DNA of 64,000 bases from an uncultured Porphyromonas sp. (GCF_938039215.1 NZ_CALHVI010000033.1:1-64000), one strand, 5' to 3'; counted from the first letter of the stretch, positions 52,131 through 61,918 are shown. The notes: generated by a model not told the origin, from the sequence alone. Numbers and translations are program-made.

Positions 52131-52222
52131 TCCCGAGCCTCCCTAGGAGCACCAGTAGCGCCTCGCCCAAGGTACCAGTAGCGCCTCAAGTGAGGCGCTA
52201 CTGGAAATCCAACAGCAGCGAC
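52131..52222. repeat. 23-bp tandem array, 4 units
   Basis: Units at 52131, 52154, 52177 and 52200. The middle two begin AGTAGCGCCTC; the third contains its own inverse (AGCGCCTC AAGT GAGGCGCT), giving a compact hairpin. The remaining 52223-52460 before clpB holds a short hairpin CCGACA/TGTCGG (52310-52331) but no heat-shock operator of the CIRCE type. Confidence 0.85.
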
Positions 52223-52460
52223 ACGCATCAGTCTACGACACGAGACGCAAGCGCCCAGATCACCCGCCATCAGCCTTCGCAGCCAAGAAACTTCATAGAT
52301 CAGACCCTACCGACAACTGACATTCTGTCGGATTAGCCTTGCTTCTCGGGACAGATTGTCGCTCTTATCCGACTAAAAGTCAGCTAGTTACCCCCACGGC
52401 ACATCCTTTGCACCTCCTTCGGTGTGGGCAACGAAGCCCACCCTCAAAAACCAAGTGAAG

Positions 52461-55049
52461 ATGAATATCAATAAGTATACAATCAAGTCTCAGGAAGCCC
52501 TGCAGAGCGCCGTCGAGCTGGCTCGTAAGGGCGGAAATCAGGCCATCGAGCCTGCACACCTCTTGGAGAGCCTCCTCTCCCTGGGGGATAGTCTCACGGA
52601 CTTCCTCCTCTCCAAGCTCGCTATCCAGCGTCCCCGACTGGAGGAGGCTGTGAAGAAGCAGCTTGCTAGCCTACCCAAAGTATCGGGTGGTGAACCCTAT
52701 CTGAGCCAAGAGACCAACAAGGTCTTAGATAAGGCCGAAGACCTCGCTACCGAGATGAAGGATGAGTACGTGGCTCTAGAGCACCTCTTCCTCGCCCTCG
52801 TCGAGGTGGACAATCCTATGGCACGCCTGCTGAAGAGCGACTTCGGTCTTCAGGTCGCCGACCTGCGTAAGGCCATCGAGGAGCTTCGCAAGGGAGGTCG
52901 AGTCACTTCACAGCATGCCGAGGAGCAATACAACGCTCTTAGCAAGTATGCGATCAACCTCTGTCAGCGAGCCCGTGAAGGGAAGCTCGACCCCGTCATC
53001 GGCCGTGATGAAGAGATCCGCCGAGTCCTGCAGATCCTCTCCCGACGCACTAAGAACAACCCCATCCTCATCGGGGAACCTGGGGTCGGGAAGACCGCTA
53101 TCGCCGAAGGGCTGGCTTACCGCATCGTCCGAGGCGACGTACCCGAGAACCTCCGTAGCAAGCAGGTCTACTCCCTCGACATGGGAGCACTGATCGCTGG
53201 GGCGAAGTACAAGGGCGAGTTTGAAGAGCGTCTCAAGTCTGTCGTCGGCGAGGTCACCAAGAGCGAAGGAGAGATCATCCTCTTCATCGACGAGATCCAC
53301 ACCCTCGTAGGCGCAGGGAAGAGCGAAGGGGCAATGGATGCCGCTAACATCCTCAAGCCCGCTCTTGCTCGTGGGGAACTTCGTGCCATCGGAGCTACGA
53401 CGCTCGATGAGTATCAGAAGTACTTCGAGAAGGACAAGGCACTGGAGCGTCGCTTCCAGATGGTCCTAGTCGATGAGCCCGACGAAGCGAGCTCCATCTC
53501 CATCCTCCGTGGGCTGAAGGAGAAGTATGAGAACCACCACAAGGTGCGTATCAAGGACGATGCGATCATCGCCGCTGTCCGCCTCTCGGACCGCTATATC
53601 ACCGACCGCTTCCTCCCCGACAAGGCTATTGACTTGATGGACGAAGCAGCGGCGCGTCTGAGGATGCAGATCGACTCCTTGCCCGAGGATCTAGATGAGA
53701 TCGGGCGCAGGATCACTCAGCTCGAGATCGAGCGAGAAGCTATCCGTCGGGAGAACGACGAAGCCAAACTCGAAGAGCTCAACCGTGAGATCGCTACCCT
53801 CAAGGAAGAGGAAGCCGGAGACAAGGCTAAGTGGATGCGTGAGCAGGAGCTCATCAACCGCATCCAGCAGTGCAAGATAGAGGTCGAGCAGCTGAAGTTC
53901 GAGGCCGAGCAAGCCGAGCACGCTGGCGACTACGGCCGAGTAGCGGAGATCCGCTACGGCCGACTCAAGGAGAAGGAGGCTGAGATCGCCTCTATCCAGA
54001 GCGAGCTAAGTGAAGCACAGGGAGATAGTGCGCTCATCCGTGAAGAGGTGGGTGCCGAAGATATCGCCGACATCGTCTCACGCTGGACGGGTATCCCCGT
54101 GGGGAAGATGCTCCAGAGCGAACGGGAGAAGCTCCTTCACCTCGAGGAAGAACTACACAAGCGAGTCATCGGTCAGGAGCAAGCCATCCGAGCTGTCTCC
54201 GATGCCGTCCGCCGAAGCCGAGCAGGTCTCCAAGACCCGAAGCGCCCGATCGGCTCCTTCATCTTCCTCGGTACGACCGGGGTCGGGAAGACGGAGCTAG
54301 CTAAGGCGCTCGCCGAAGTCCTCTTCGACGACGAGACTATGCTCACCCGCATCGATATGAGCGAGTATCAGGAGAAGTTCTCCGCTACCCGTCTGATCGG
54401 CGCTCCTCCAGGATACGTCGGCTATGACGAGGGAGGTCAGCTGACGGAGGCTATCCGCCGCAAGCCCTACTCCGTCGTCCTCTTCGACGAGATAGAGAAG
54501 GCGCATCCGGATGTCTTCAACGTGCTCCTGCAAGTCCTCGATGATGGTCGCCTCACCGACAACAAGGGGCGAGTGGTGAACTTCAAGAACACCATCATCA
54601 TCATGACGAGCAATATGGGCTCCGACCTCATCCGCGAGCGACTCTCTTCGATCCCCGCTAGCGAAGAGCAGAGAGCTATCGACGAAACTCGTGAACTGGT
54701 GCTGGAGCTCCTCAAGCGGACGATCCGCCCAGAGTTCCTCAACCGTATCGATGAGACCATCGTCTTCACGCCTCTGAGACGAGGAGAGATCGACCAGATC
54801 GTCCGCATGCAACTCGATACTACGGCTCGACTGCTGCAGTCCAATGGCATCGAACTTCGATACACGCCTGAGGCTGTCGAGTGGATCGGGGAAGCAGGCT
54901 ACGATCCCGAGTTCGGAGCTCGTCCTGTCCGCCGTGTCATCCAGCATACGGTACTGAACGAACTCTCCAAGAGCATCCTCTCAGGAGCTGTCGATCGCTC
55001 CAGCGTCATCACCATCGACGCAGCAGACGGGAAGCTCCTCTTCCGCTAA
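52461..55049 (+). CDS. clpB: ATP-dependent disaggregase ClpB
   Basis: 862 aa from [18 protein letters not shown]; 13 upstream codons are open but the family starts here. ClpB rescues aggregated proteins together with DnaK. Clp N-domain (two repeats, about 1-150), AAA+ domain 1 with GEPGVGKT (about 205) and IGATTLDEY, the ClpB middle coiled coil (about 410-530, with long Glu/Lys helices that distinguish it from ClpC), AAA+ domain 2 with GTTGVGKT (about 606) and the pore loop GYVGYDEGG. No ClpP-binding loop was noted. Stress regulation is likely but no operator is visible. Confidence 0.96.
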   Translation: MNINKYTIKSQEALQSAVELARKGGNQAIEPAHLLESLLSLGDSLTDFLLSKLAIQRPRLEEAVKKQLASLPKVSGGEPYLSQETNKVLDKAEDLATEMKDEYVALEHLFLALVEVDNPMARLLKSDFGLQVADLRKAIEELRKGGRVTSQHAEEQYNALSKYAINLCQRAREGKLDPVIGRDEEIRRVLQILSRRTKNNPILIGEPGVGKTAIAEGLAYRIVRGDVPENLRSKQVYSLDMGALIAGAKYKGEFEERLKSVVGEVTKSEGEIILFIDEIHTLVGAGKSEGAMDAANILKPALARGELRAIGATTLDEYQKYFEKDKALERRFQMVLVDEPDEASSISILRGLKEKYENHHKVRIKDDAIIAAVRLSDRYITDRFLPDKAIDLMDEAAARLRMQIDSLPEDLDEIGRRITQLEIEREAIRRENDEAKLEELNREIATLKEEEAGDKAKWMREQELINRIQQCKIEVEQLKFEAEQAEHAGDYGRVAEIRYGRLKEKEAEIASIQSELSEAQGDSALIREEVGAEDIADIVSRWTGIPVGKMLQSEREKLLHLEEELHKRVIGQEQAIRAVSDAVRRSRAGLQDPKRPIGSFIFLGTTGVGKTELAKALAEVLFDDETMLTRIDMSEYQEKFSATRLIGAPPGYVGYDEGGQLTEAIRRKPYSVVLFDEIEKAHPDVFNVLLQVLDDGRLTDNKGRVVNFKNTIIIMTSNMGSDLIRERLSSIPASEEQRAIDETRELVLELLKRTIRPEFLNRIDETIVFTPLRRGEIDQIVRMQLDTTARLLQSNGIELRYTPEAVEWIGEAGYDPEFGARPVRRVIQHTVLNELSKSILSGAVDRSSVITIDAADGKLLFR

Positions 55050-55096
55050 GCTCGATGAGCGAAATTGATTGTTGTTAGTTAAGTTGTTAGATGGGT

Positions 55097-55149
55097 ACTC
55101 CCCCGAGGAGAGAGCTGCTAGTCAGCCCTCCCTCGGGGGAGTGTCTTTT
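55097..55149 (+). terminator. Terminator of clpB
   Basis: ACTCCCCCGAGG (55097-55108) pairs with CCTCGGGGGAGT (55131-55142), with inner AGCTGCT/AGCCCT partial pairing, then GTCTTTT. Confidence 0.85.
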
Positions 55150-55160
55150 GTAGCGGATCA

Positions 55161-55193
55161 GCGAGGGGGCTTCCCCCAGAGTAGCCCCCTCGC
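55161..55193. other. Second hairpin after clpB
   Basis: GCGAGGGGGC and GCCCCCTCGC form a perfect 10-bp stem with a 13-nt loop. No T-run follows on either strand. Confidence 0.5.
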
Positions 55194-55276
55194 CTCAGGA
55201 AGAGAGGAAGCAGCGTGAAGAGGCTCAGACTAAGGCATTTTTAGGGGACTTCCCCCTAAATCACGCTAAGTAAATG

Positions 55277-55284
55277 TATCTTTG
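55277..55284 (+). promoter_or_regulatory. -7 box of the DUF3298 lipoprotein-rsmG unit
   Basis: TATCTTTG on the plus strand, 73 bp before the chosen start codon; its position rules out a longer reading frame that begins at 55274. Confidence 0.65.
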
Positions 55285-55357
55285 CAGGACTAGCGGTGCA
55301 AGTACTCCCTCCCTCGTGAGGACAGCTCTACCCCCTAGTGCGCCTCAAGCAAACGTG

Positions 55358-56218
55358 ATGAAGAAAATCTATTCTCTTGCCACCCTGCTCCTATTCCTTG
55401 GCCTCTTCCTGTGCCTCGGGAGCTATGGGTGCACCTCCTCCTCTAAGAAGGAAGCGGCCGACTCGACAAGCGTCCAAGACCGCTGGAAGAACCCCTCCGA
55501 ATGGGACTCTATCTTGATCTCCACGACTTACTTTGACTTCCCTCAGACAAAGTCTGGGTCCTCGGTAGAAGTCAACATTCGTTTCCTCTATCCCAAGGCC
55601 GATACCGCTCTTCAGCAGGTTTTCTGTAAGACCTTCTTCGGCGAAGACTATGCCCGTCTCCTACCCAGCGAGGCTATGAAGCGCTACATAGAAGAGGTCA
55701 AGAGTGAATACCTCTTCGGGGCAGACTCTCTAGGCTTCACTCCTGACGAACTGGCGACGATGAAGAGCGAGCTGTCCCTAGAGAATAAGATCTTCTACAG
55801 CGACAGCCTTGTCCTCTCCATCCAGAAGGATCTCTACACCTATTCCGCAGGCGCTGCCCATGGACTACATGGTACGGGCTACTACAATATCGATCTGCAG
55901 CGCAAGGGCATCCTCAGCGAAGGGGATCTCTTCGTCGACGGATACAGCACAGAGCTCACCAAGATCATCCAGAGCCACCTGCTGAAGACCTACGGCAAGA
56001 AGACCGCCCAAGAGCTGGAGCAGAGCGAGGGGATCTACGTCAGCGATCTCACCCCCAACGACAACTTCGCCATCGGAGCTAAGGGACTTACCTACTGCTA
56101 CAATCCCTACGAGATCGCTCCCTACGCCATGGGGATCATCGAGATCTTCATCCCGTACGAAGCACTGACGAACATCCTTCGTCCAGGCTCCCTCCTCCAT
56201 CACTACATTCATCCGTAA
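55358..56218 (+). CDS. DUF3298/DUF4163 family lipoprotein
   Basis: 286 aa from MKKIYSLATLLLFLG; lipobox GSYGC (Cys22). The DUF3298 region is recognisable in the C-terminal half: YTYSAGAAHGLHGTGYYNIDL, then GILSEGDLFVDGY and FAIGAKGLTYCYNPYEIAPYAMGIIEIFIPYEAL, ending in a beta-rich domain. The same modules occur in RsiV-type lysozyme-binding anti-sigma factors; a ligand-binding role is possible but not shown. The next gene, rsmG, starts 6 bp later. Confidence 0.85.
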   Translation: MKKIYSLATLLLFLGLFLCLGSYGCTSSSKKEAADSTSVQDRWKNPSEWDSILISTTYFDFPQTKSGSSVEVNIRFLYPKADTALQQVFCKTFFGEDYARLLPSEAMKRYIEEVKSEYLFGADSLGFTPDELATMKSELSLENKIFYSDSLVLSIQKDLYTYSAGAAHGLHGTGYYNIDLQRKGILSEGDLFVDGYSTELTKIIQSHLLKTYGKKTAQELEQSEGIYVSDLTPNDNFAIGAKGLTYCYNPYEIAPYAMGIIEIFIPYEALTNILRPGSLLHHYIHP

Positions 56219-56224
56219 GCCCCT

Positions 56225-56854
56225 ATGGACTCCGTAGAACTCATATCGAAGTACTTCCCCCACTTGACTCAGGAGCAGCTCGATCGCTTCACAAAGCTTG
56301 GGGAGCTGTACCCTCACTGGAACGCTCAGATCAACGTCATCTCCCGCAAGGACATTGACTCGCTCTATGAGCACCACATCCTTCACTCGCTGGGGATCGC
56401 TCAGATGATCCGCTTCAAGCCAGGGACGAGCCTGCTGGACTTCGGTACCGGTGGCGGCTTCCCTGGTATCCCACTAGCGATCCTCTTCCCCGAATGTCAG
56501 TTCCTCCTCGTCGATAGCATCGGCAAGAAGGTCAAGGTAGCAGCAGCCATCGCTGAGGCGCTTGGGCTAGAGAACGTGCGGACACTCCATGCTCGTGGCG
56601 AGGAGATACAGGAGCGCTTCGACTTCGTCGTCAGTCGTGCCGTCATGCGCCTAGACGAGCTGGTAGGCTTCACCCGCAAGCTCGTCCACCACGAGCACCG
56701 CAATGGTATGCCCAACGGACTTATCTGCCTCAAGGGTGGGGAGCTCCAAGCTGAGATCCGTCCCTTCAAGCGGATTGTCGAGGTACACGAACTCTATCCG
56801 ACCTTCAGCGAAGAGTTCTTCAAGACCAAGAAGGTCGTCTACCTTCCCCTCTAG
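56225..56854 (+). CDS. rsmG: 16S rRNA (guanine527-N7)-methyltransferase RsmG
   Basis: 209 aa. Uses SAM to methylate G527 of 16S rRNA. Motifs: NAQINVISRKDIDSLYEHHILHSL and the SAM-binding LLDFGTGGGFPGIPLAI, then DSIGKKVKVAAAIAEALGL and VVSRAVMRLDEL. Normal length. Shares the promoter of the DUF3298 lipoprotein gene. Confidence 0.96.
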   Translation: MDSVELISKYFPHLTQEQLDRFTKLGELYPHWNAQINVISRKDIDSLYEHHILHSLGIAQMIRFKPGTSLLDFGTGGGFPGIPLAILFPECQFLLVDSIGKKVKVAAAIAEALGLENVRTLHARGEEIQERFDFVVSRAVMRLDELVGFTRKLVHHEHRNGMPNGLICLKGGELQAEIRPFKRIVEVHELYPTFSEEFFKTKKVVYLPL

Positions 56855-56887
56855 CCTCTATCCCTAGGCCCTAGGAGCAAGCATATA

Positions 56888-56925
56888 CAACGGGCCCTTA
56901 CCTCGACTGAGGTAAGGGCCCGTTG
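56888..56925. terminator. Bidirectional terminator between rsmG and menG
   Basis: CAACGGGCCCTTACCTC (56888-56904) pairs perfectly, 17 bp, with GAGGTAAGGGCCCGTTG (56909-56925), loop GACT. It lies between convergent genes; neither flank is very T-rich. Confidence 0.8.
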
Positions 56926-56948
56926 TCTGTCGTGGGAGGAGCGATCGC

Positions 56949-57716
56949 CTAATCTTCGAAGGGTTCCTTCGGGAGCCCGGGCATGGGCTCAGCATTGATC
57001 CCCACGTAGATCGTGCAGGTGCCTGGGTAGATGCTGTGGTAGAAGGCCTCAGTGAAGCCTGCTTCACGTAGGATCTCCACCATCTTCTCTCGCTGAGGCA
57101 TCACGGCGATGGACTGGGGCAGATAGGTATAGGCCTCCTTGTCTTTGGCGATGAGGCTCCCGATGCGTGGGAGGATGCAGCCAGCATAGAACTTATAGAG
57201 TAAGTGCAGGAGCTTGTTGGTTGGCTCCGTAAGTTCGGCGATGACCAAGACCCCCGAGGGGCGCAGGATGCGATGCAACTCTCGTGCTGCGGCAGGGATA
57301 TCTGAGAAGTTACGAATCCCGAAGGCAATGGTCGCTGCATCAAACGAAGCATCCTCGAAGGTCGTAGCCGTCGAGTCCTGACGCTCGAAGTGAATGCGCT
57401 GGTCTAGGCCTGCCGAACGGACCTTCTCCTGCCCGACACGCATCATCTCTTCGGAGATATCGATACCAACGACTTGTTCGACCGAGGGGATGGTACGTAC
57501 CATCTCCAGAGCTAGGTCGCCCGTACCTGTGGCTACATCCAGCACCTTCTTCGGTGCATAGGGAGCGAGCATGTGCAGGGCGGTTCTTCGCCACGAGCGG
57601 TCGAGCCCCAGCGAGATGATCTTGTTCAGTTGGTCGTACTTAGGAGCGATGCGGTTGAACATTCGGCGGATCTGATCCACCTTAGGTTCGTTGCTGTCCT
57701 TATAGGGAGTAAGCAT
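56949..57716 (-). CDS. ubiE: Demethylmenaquinone methyltransferase (MenG/UbiE)
   Basis: 255 aa. Last step of menaquinone synthesis, C-methylation of demethylmenaquinone by SAM. Motif MFNRIAPKYDQLNKIISLGLDRSWR and SAM site VLDVATGTGDLALEM, then FGIRNFSDIPAAARELHRILRPSG, the UbiE signature 2. The C-terminal tail (INAEPMPGLPKEPFED) is a short extra. It follows the secreted protease gene by 41 bp, so it may be the end of a DUF3467-pdxB-protease-menG transcript. Confidence 0.94.
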   Translation of the reverse strand: MLTPYKDSNEPKVDQIRRMFNRIAPKYDQLNKIISLGLDRSWRRTALHMLAPYAPKKVLDVATGTGDLALEMVRTIPSVEQVVGIDISEEMMRVGQEKVRSAGLDQRIHFERQDSTATTFEDASFDAATIAFGIRNFSDIPAAARELHRILRPSGVLVIAELTEPTNKLLHLLYKFYAGCILPRIGSLIAKDKEAYTYLPQSIAVMPQREKMVEILREAGFTEAFYHSIYPGTCTIYVGINAEPMPGLPKEPFED

Positions 57717-57757
57717 GATCTTATTCTTGTATGGATGATAGGACGAAAGGATGAAGA

Positions 57758-60181
57758 CTATCGATGAGAGAAGTACAGCGAGAAGCCTTGGTGCAGAGAG
57801 GCACCCTCATGGCGAATCGAGGCGATATAGAGCCCTTCGGGAAGGAGCGATACGGGGATGGAGGCCCTGCCTCCACTCGGGGCGATCGTCTGGCTCAGAT
57901 GATGCCTCCCCGTGAGATCATAGATATCGATGAGGCAGGTCTTATAGCGAAGGTCTTCCCCTTCGACATTGATCTGCCCTGCATAATAGTAGGCTTTGAT
58001 CTTGGTGGCGACACTGCCCTCGGTATTGATCGGACGAACCTCCCGATCCGCCTCGACGAGTAGGTCGATCCAATAGGCACCACCGGGGACTTGGGCACTG
58101 CGCACCCAGCCATCGGTCAAATGATGTACCCAAGCCGACCAGCCACGTAGCCTATTGGCTGGGCCATCGTAGGCCAGCAGAGGCAGCTGCATATCTACGC
58201 CGTCGGCCGTGGCGCAAGAGAGGAGGTACTCGCCCTTCGCCAAGCTAAGCTGTAAGTCCTCAGGCGCAGGGAAGAAGACCTCAATCGTATCAGAGCGAAG
58301 GGTACGCGCCCCCGTCGTGAGCTTCCCTTGCTCGTCGTAGCGAACAAACGAGCCCAACGAGGTCGATGCGAACTCCAGCACCTTCGCCCCGAGGCCTTTC
58401 TCTTCGGAGAAGGGCTGCAGTGCGACACGTAGCTGGGGGAGCTTCCCCGCTGCTAGCTGGGCGTTGGACTTGAAGACCACGTAAGCCCCGAGCACCTTCA
58501 CTCCGTTGGACTTCGGCAGGGTCAGCTGGTTCGCTAGCGCATTGATGCCGGCACGAGGCTGGTGAAGCTGATTAGGATGGATCGACTCGATGGAGGTGGC
58601 ATTGGGATCGGGGTAGATCGGACTCCAGCGTAGCACCTGCTTCGGAGCAAGAGGATCGTAGCCTGCGCAGGTCTTCTTCCCGCTATTCTTCGGGTCGAGC
58701 CAAGGCTTGAGCGATGCGGCGTTCCCGCCTCCTACCGACCAAGCCCTATTGATCGACCAATAGCTGTCCCCCTCAGGGCTGGTGCACGAAGATATGCCCC
58801 CCGTCAGGGCTCCGATGATGAGGCCATTCTTGTCGAAGAGCGGTGATCCCGAGGAGCCTGGAGCAGTAACTCCGATCGCCCAGCGCTGGACGAACCAGTG
58901 CTTATCCGTCCAAGAGATGTGCTGCACATTACCTTGGCTATCGACATAGGTAAGGTCGTAGTCTTGGATCTCTAGCTGGGTATCCTCCGTCTGATTGTAG
59001 CGCTTGGTAGAGCCCCCAGGGTGATGGATCCCGATGAAGGGGCCCTTGGGGGAAGCCTCGATATTCCACCCAGCGAAATAGGGCTGGTAGGAGGCTGGGA
59101 TCGGTCCCTTCTTCCCGTTCTTCAGCTTGGGTAAGCCTTCGATACGCAGCAGGCTCATCTCCGTAGACTCGTTGTAGGCTGAGAGGGAAGCTCCACTGAG
59201 GCTCTGCTCTTCGGTAGCTCGGACATTCCCTCGCTGCAGGGGACTTTGGAAACCAAAGAAGAAGACCGTCGTAGCTACATTGCGTTGGATGGCAGCATGG
59301 TTGCCGAGGAGACGGAAGAGATTGTTCACGCAGTGCGACGAGGTCAGGACGTAGGGTGTGCCATCGGAGGCGGTGTTATTGACCAAGACTCCTGAGCTGG
59401 CGCTCGTTCCCCCGACGATGAGCAGGAGGACACTCCTACTCTGTTGCCAAGCATCGGGGTAAGCCAAGACATTGGGAGCACAGGCAAGTGATTTGAGCGA
59501 GGCCCGAGGGTGATCAAAGAAAGGCTCCCCAGGCTGGGCGAAGTCTGCACGGGGAGCAGCACGGAAGTCACGGAAGCCGTAGAAGACTGCATCCACTCGG
59601 AAGGGCAGGCGAAGAGCCTCGGGAGCTACACCTTGGGGATATTCATACTCGAGGATCAGCGCCTCGGCATCAATCGGGGCGACCTGCAGGAGGCTGTCGG
59701 CGCTGTTGTTCTGACTGGTCAAAGCGCCTCGTGCTGTCGCTCCCTTGGCTTTGACAAAGAGGGCTGCTCCCTCGGGCAAGGCATAGCGACTGAGGCGAAG
59801 ACCGATGTTCTTCGCTCGGGGCGCACGTATCTCGGCTCGCCAGACATAGTTCCCCGAAGGATCTTGAAGCAGTTCCCCCAGAGCCTCCGTAGCCTCAGCA
59901 ATCGATCGCTCCACAGCGAAGGTGTAGGTGCGAAGCCCTTTAGAGGAGAGCTCGGCACTACGAAGCTCTTCGGTCGTAGGGGGTGCTATGGTCAGCGGGG
60001 AGGAGACCGTAGGCACGGCGAGTCTCAGCGCTTGGGTGCGGTCGGCAGGGCGCAAGGGGGCTTCCTCGGAGCGTGGGGTCAGCTGCAGGCGGTACTGCGC
60101 CCCAAGTTCGGGAGCGAAGGACACGAGGAGACAGCCCACGATGAGGAGGCGAAGCGTATGAAGGGAGCGTAGAGGCGACAT
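57758..60181 (-). CDS. Secreted trypsin-like serine protease with type IX sorting domain
   Basis: 807 aa. Signal peptide at about 1-28 (LLIVGCLLVSFAPELGA). N-terminal beta-rich domain (about 80-200), then a trypsin-fold domain resembling lysyl endopeptidases: TSSHCVNN (His283), acidic region NESTEMSLLRIEG (about 337-349, Glu341 where Asp is usual), and APGSSGSPLFD (Ser444). Cys pairs suggest disulfides. Then a linker region and a C-terminal type A sorting domain: LIDIYDLTGRHHLSQTI, SLLPEGLYIASIRHEG. This CTD predicts export by the type IX system whose translocon SprA is encoded here. Active if Glu341 can serve as the acid. Confidence 0.88.
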   Translation of the reverse strand: MSPLRSLHTLRLLIVGCLLVSFAPELGAQYRLQLTPRSEEAPLRPADRTQALRLAVPTVSSPLTIAPPTTEELRSAELSSKGLRTYTFAVERSIAEATEALGELLQDPSGNYVWRAEIRAPRAKNIGLRLSRYALPEGAALFVKAKGATARGALTSQNNSADSLLQVAPIDAEALILEYEYPQGVAPEALRLPFRVDAVFYGFRDFRAAPRADFAQPGEPFFDHPRASLKSLACAPNVLAYPDAWQQSRSVLLLIVGGTSASSGVLVNNTASDGTPYVLTSSHCVNNLFRLLGNHAAIQRNVATTVFFFGFQSPLQRGNVRATEEQSLSGASLSAYNESTEMSLLRIEGLPKLKNGKKGPIPASYQPYFAGWNIEASPKGPFIGIHHPGGSTKRYNQTEDTQLEIQDYDLTYVDSQGNVQHISWTDKHWFVQRWAIGVTAPGSSGSPLFDKNGLIIGALTGGISSCTSPEGDSYWSINRAWSVGGGNAASLKPWLDPKNSGKKTCAGYDPLAPKQVLRWSPIYPDPNATSIESIHPNQLHQPRAGINALANQLTLPKSNGVKVLGAYVVFKSNAQLAAGKLPQLRVALQPFSEEKGLGAKVLEFASTSLGSFVRYDEQGKLTTGARTLRSDTIEVFFPAPEDLQLSLAKGEYLLSCATADGVDMQLPLLAYDGPANRLRGWSAWVHHLTDGWVRSAQVPGGAYWIDLLVEADREVRPINTEGSVATKIKAYYYAGQINVEGEDLRYKTCLIDIYDLTGRHHLSQTIAPSGGRASIPVSLLPEGLYIASIRHEGASLHQGFSLYFSHR

Positions 60182-60206
60182 AGACGGAGCGACTCGAAGG
60201 GAGGGA

Positions 60207-61337
60207 CTAACTAAAGGAAACGAAGCCTAACTGCTCAAGTAGCTTACGCTCCTCGGGACGGGCACCTTGGATGGTGAAGGCCGAAGCCTCACGAGGGAAG
60301 CGGTAGGCACGACGCAGGGCTTCGAAGGCGGAGGGATCGGCCTTGAGCTGACGGGTCGTCTCAGCGAGACTACAGGTATGGAGTTGAGCACGGAGGATGC
60401 GCTCTTCCTCGGGGAAGGCCGAGAGGTCGATCAAGGGTTGATCTGGGGTATAGAGGACAGACTCATCCCAGAGCCCCTCGGGGAGTGGTAGCTGAAGCGC
60501 TCGGCAGACAGCCTCTAGAGCCATCTGCGAGCCTCGCCACTTCCCGTCAGCGGTCCAGCCTGCTACATGCGGTGTAGCGATGAAGGTATGCTGGGGCAGC
60601 TCGGGATGGATCTTGGGCTCACCTGCCCAGCAGTCGAGGATGAGATCAGCGATCTGTCCTTGCTCGAGGGCACGGAGAAGCGGGGCGCTAGGAGATACAG
60701 GACCTCGGCAAGCATTGATGAGCAAGGGGCGGCGCACGCATGCCTCGAGGAAGGCTTCATCGACCATCCCGACCGTCGCATGGGCACCCGTTGCCGTCAA
60801 GGGGACATGCAGTGAGATGATGTCGCTGGAGCGCTGGATCTCCTCGAGCGACACAAAGCCTTCGCTCCCCTCTCGTTCGGCACGAGGTGGATCGCAGAGT
60901 AGCGGGCGAAGGCCTAGAGCAGAGACACGCTCAGCGAGCTTACCACCCACATGCCCCACCCCGACGATCCCGATGGTCTTCCCCTGAAGCGAGACACCTC
61001 GCTCCAGCGACCAACTAGCTAGGGCCGAGAGGACGTACTGGACGACTCCCCCCGCATTGCACCCCGGTGCGCTGTACCAAGCCACCCCGTGGGAAGTGCA
61101 GTAGTCAGCATCGATATGATCATAGCCAGCCGTAGCGGTGGCTACCACACGCACACGGCTTCCCTCGAGGAGGGCACGATCGACCTGAACAACACTTCGT
61201 ATCAAGAGCGCATCGGCCTCACGCACCCGCTCGGGGGTGAAGTCACGGCTGGGGAGGTACTGCACCTCCGCGACTTGCTCCACGAGCCCCTCGAGGTAAG
61301 GCAGAGAGGCATCTAGGACGAAGAGTGGCTTTCGCAT
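60207..61337 (-). CDS. pdxB: Erythronate-4-phosphate dehydrogenase
   Basis: 376 aa. Second step of the DXP-independent pyridoxal-phosphate pathway. D-isomer 2-hydroxyacid dehydrogenase fold: NAD motif GIVGVGHVGGKLAERV (about 122-137), catalytic Arg in INACRGPVS, Glu in WAGEPKIHPEL, His in TPHVAGWT. PdxB-specific early motif ATAGYDHIDADYC and SAPGCNAGGVVQYVLSAL. C-terminal extension typical of PdxB. Between DUF3467 and protease genes. Confidence 0.94.
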   Translation of the reverse strand: MRKPLFVLDASLPYLEGLVEQVAEVQYLPSRDFTPERVREADALLIRSVVQVDRALLEGSRVRVVATATAGYDHIDADYCTSHGVAWYSAPGCNAGGVVQYVLSALASWSLERGVSLQGKTIGIVGVGHVGGKLAERVSALGLRPLLCDPPRAEREGSEGFVSLEEIQRSSDIISLHVPLTATGAHATVGMVDEAFLEACVRRPLLINACRGPVSPSAPLLRALEQGQIADLILDCWAGEPKIHPELPQHTFIATPHVAGWTADGKWRGSQMALEAVCRALQLPLPEGLWDESVLYTPDQPLIDLSAFPEEERILRAQLHTCSLAETTRQLKADPSAFEALRRAYRFPREASAFTIQGARPEERKLLEQLGFVSFS

Positions 61338-61417
61338 GGATTCTTGTCTGATATTAACGAAGCTATCCCGACCTCTGTCCCACTTCTCGAAGCGGGCGGT
61401 CAGGATAGAGGCTTCAT

Positions 61418-61442
61418 CCCCCGAGCCTTGGGAGCTCGGGGG
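61418..61442 (-). terminator. Hairpin after the DUF3467 gene
   Basis: CCCCCGAGC and GCTCGGGGG form a 9-bp stem, 11 bp after the DUF3467 stop. Without a T-run it may be partial, letting pdxB be read from the same promoter. Confidence 0.5.
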
Positions 61443-61453
61443 AGAGAACTTAT

Positions 61454-61744
61454 TTAGTTGGCTCCGACCTCGGTGACGCTGTCTTCAGGGAGCTCGATCT
61501 TGCCGTATTCACGCTCGAAACCCTGCAGATGCTGCTCGATCAGGCGCACCAGACGCTTGGCATTGTCGGGAGTCAAGATCTGACGGCTGTGGACACGTGC
61601 CGACTGCTGCCCTGGGAGAAGGCGCACGAAGTCGAGGACAAATTCGCTCTGAGAGTGCAGGACGACTGCGAGGTTAGCGTACTGACCTTGCCCCACTTCT
61701 TCAGGGAGCTCGATGTTGAACTGAGGAGATTCCTGTTCTGCCAT
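61454..61744 (-). CDS. DUF3467 family protein
   Basis: 96 aa. Clear family pattern: QFNIELPEEVGQGQYANLAVVLHSQSEFVLDFVRLLPG then ARVHSRQILTPDNAKRLVRLIEQHL. Compact beta-rich protein with a C-terminal helix, no signal peptide. Found throughout Bacteroidetes and some other bacteria; function unknown. Own -7 box 69 bp upstream; likely leader gene for pdxB. Confidence 0.9.
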   Translation of the reverse strand: MAEQESPQFNIELPEEVGQGQYANLAVVLHSQSEFVLDFVRLLPGQQSARVHSRQILTPDNAKRLVRLIEQHLQGFEREYGKIELPEDSVTEVGAN

Positions 61745-61812
61745 TGTTTGATTCGTTTCTGTTCTTTCGTTAGTAAAGCTGGAGGGGCTTCTCTAGGGGC
61801 TCCTCCTTTCAT

Positions 61813-61820
61813 CAAAGGTA
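61813..61820 (-). promoter_or_regulatory. -7 box of the DUF3467 gene
   Basis: TACCTTTG on the minus strand, 69 bp before the start codon. Confidence 0.6.
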
Positions 61821-61918
61821 CGCAAAAGCACGGAATGGCACGGCATCGGGAAGGGCGCTTCCCGCCTCGCTTCTTCCTCTCGGCAAAGCCCGCTCTGGAG
61901 CAGGTCTCCCGATGGGGT

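Noticed and set aside
52223..52460. Heat-shock operator (CIRCE) upstream of clpB
   Set aside because: No TTAGCACTC-type inverted repeat; only a short CCGACA/TGTCGG stem is present.
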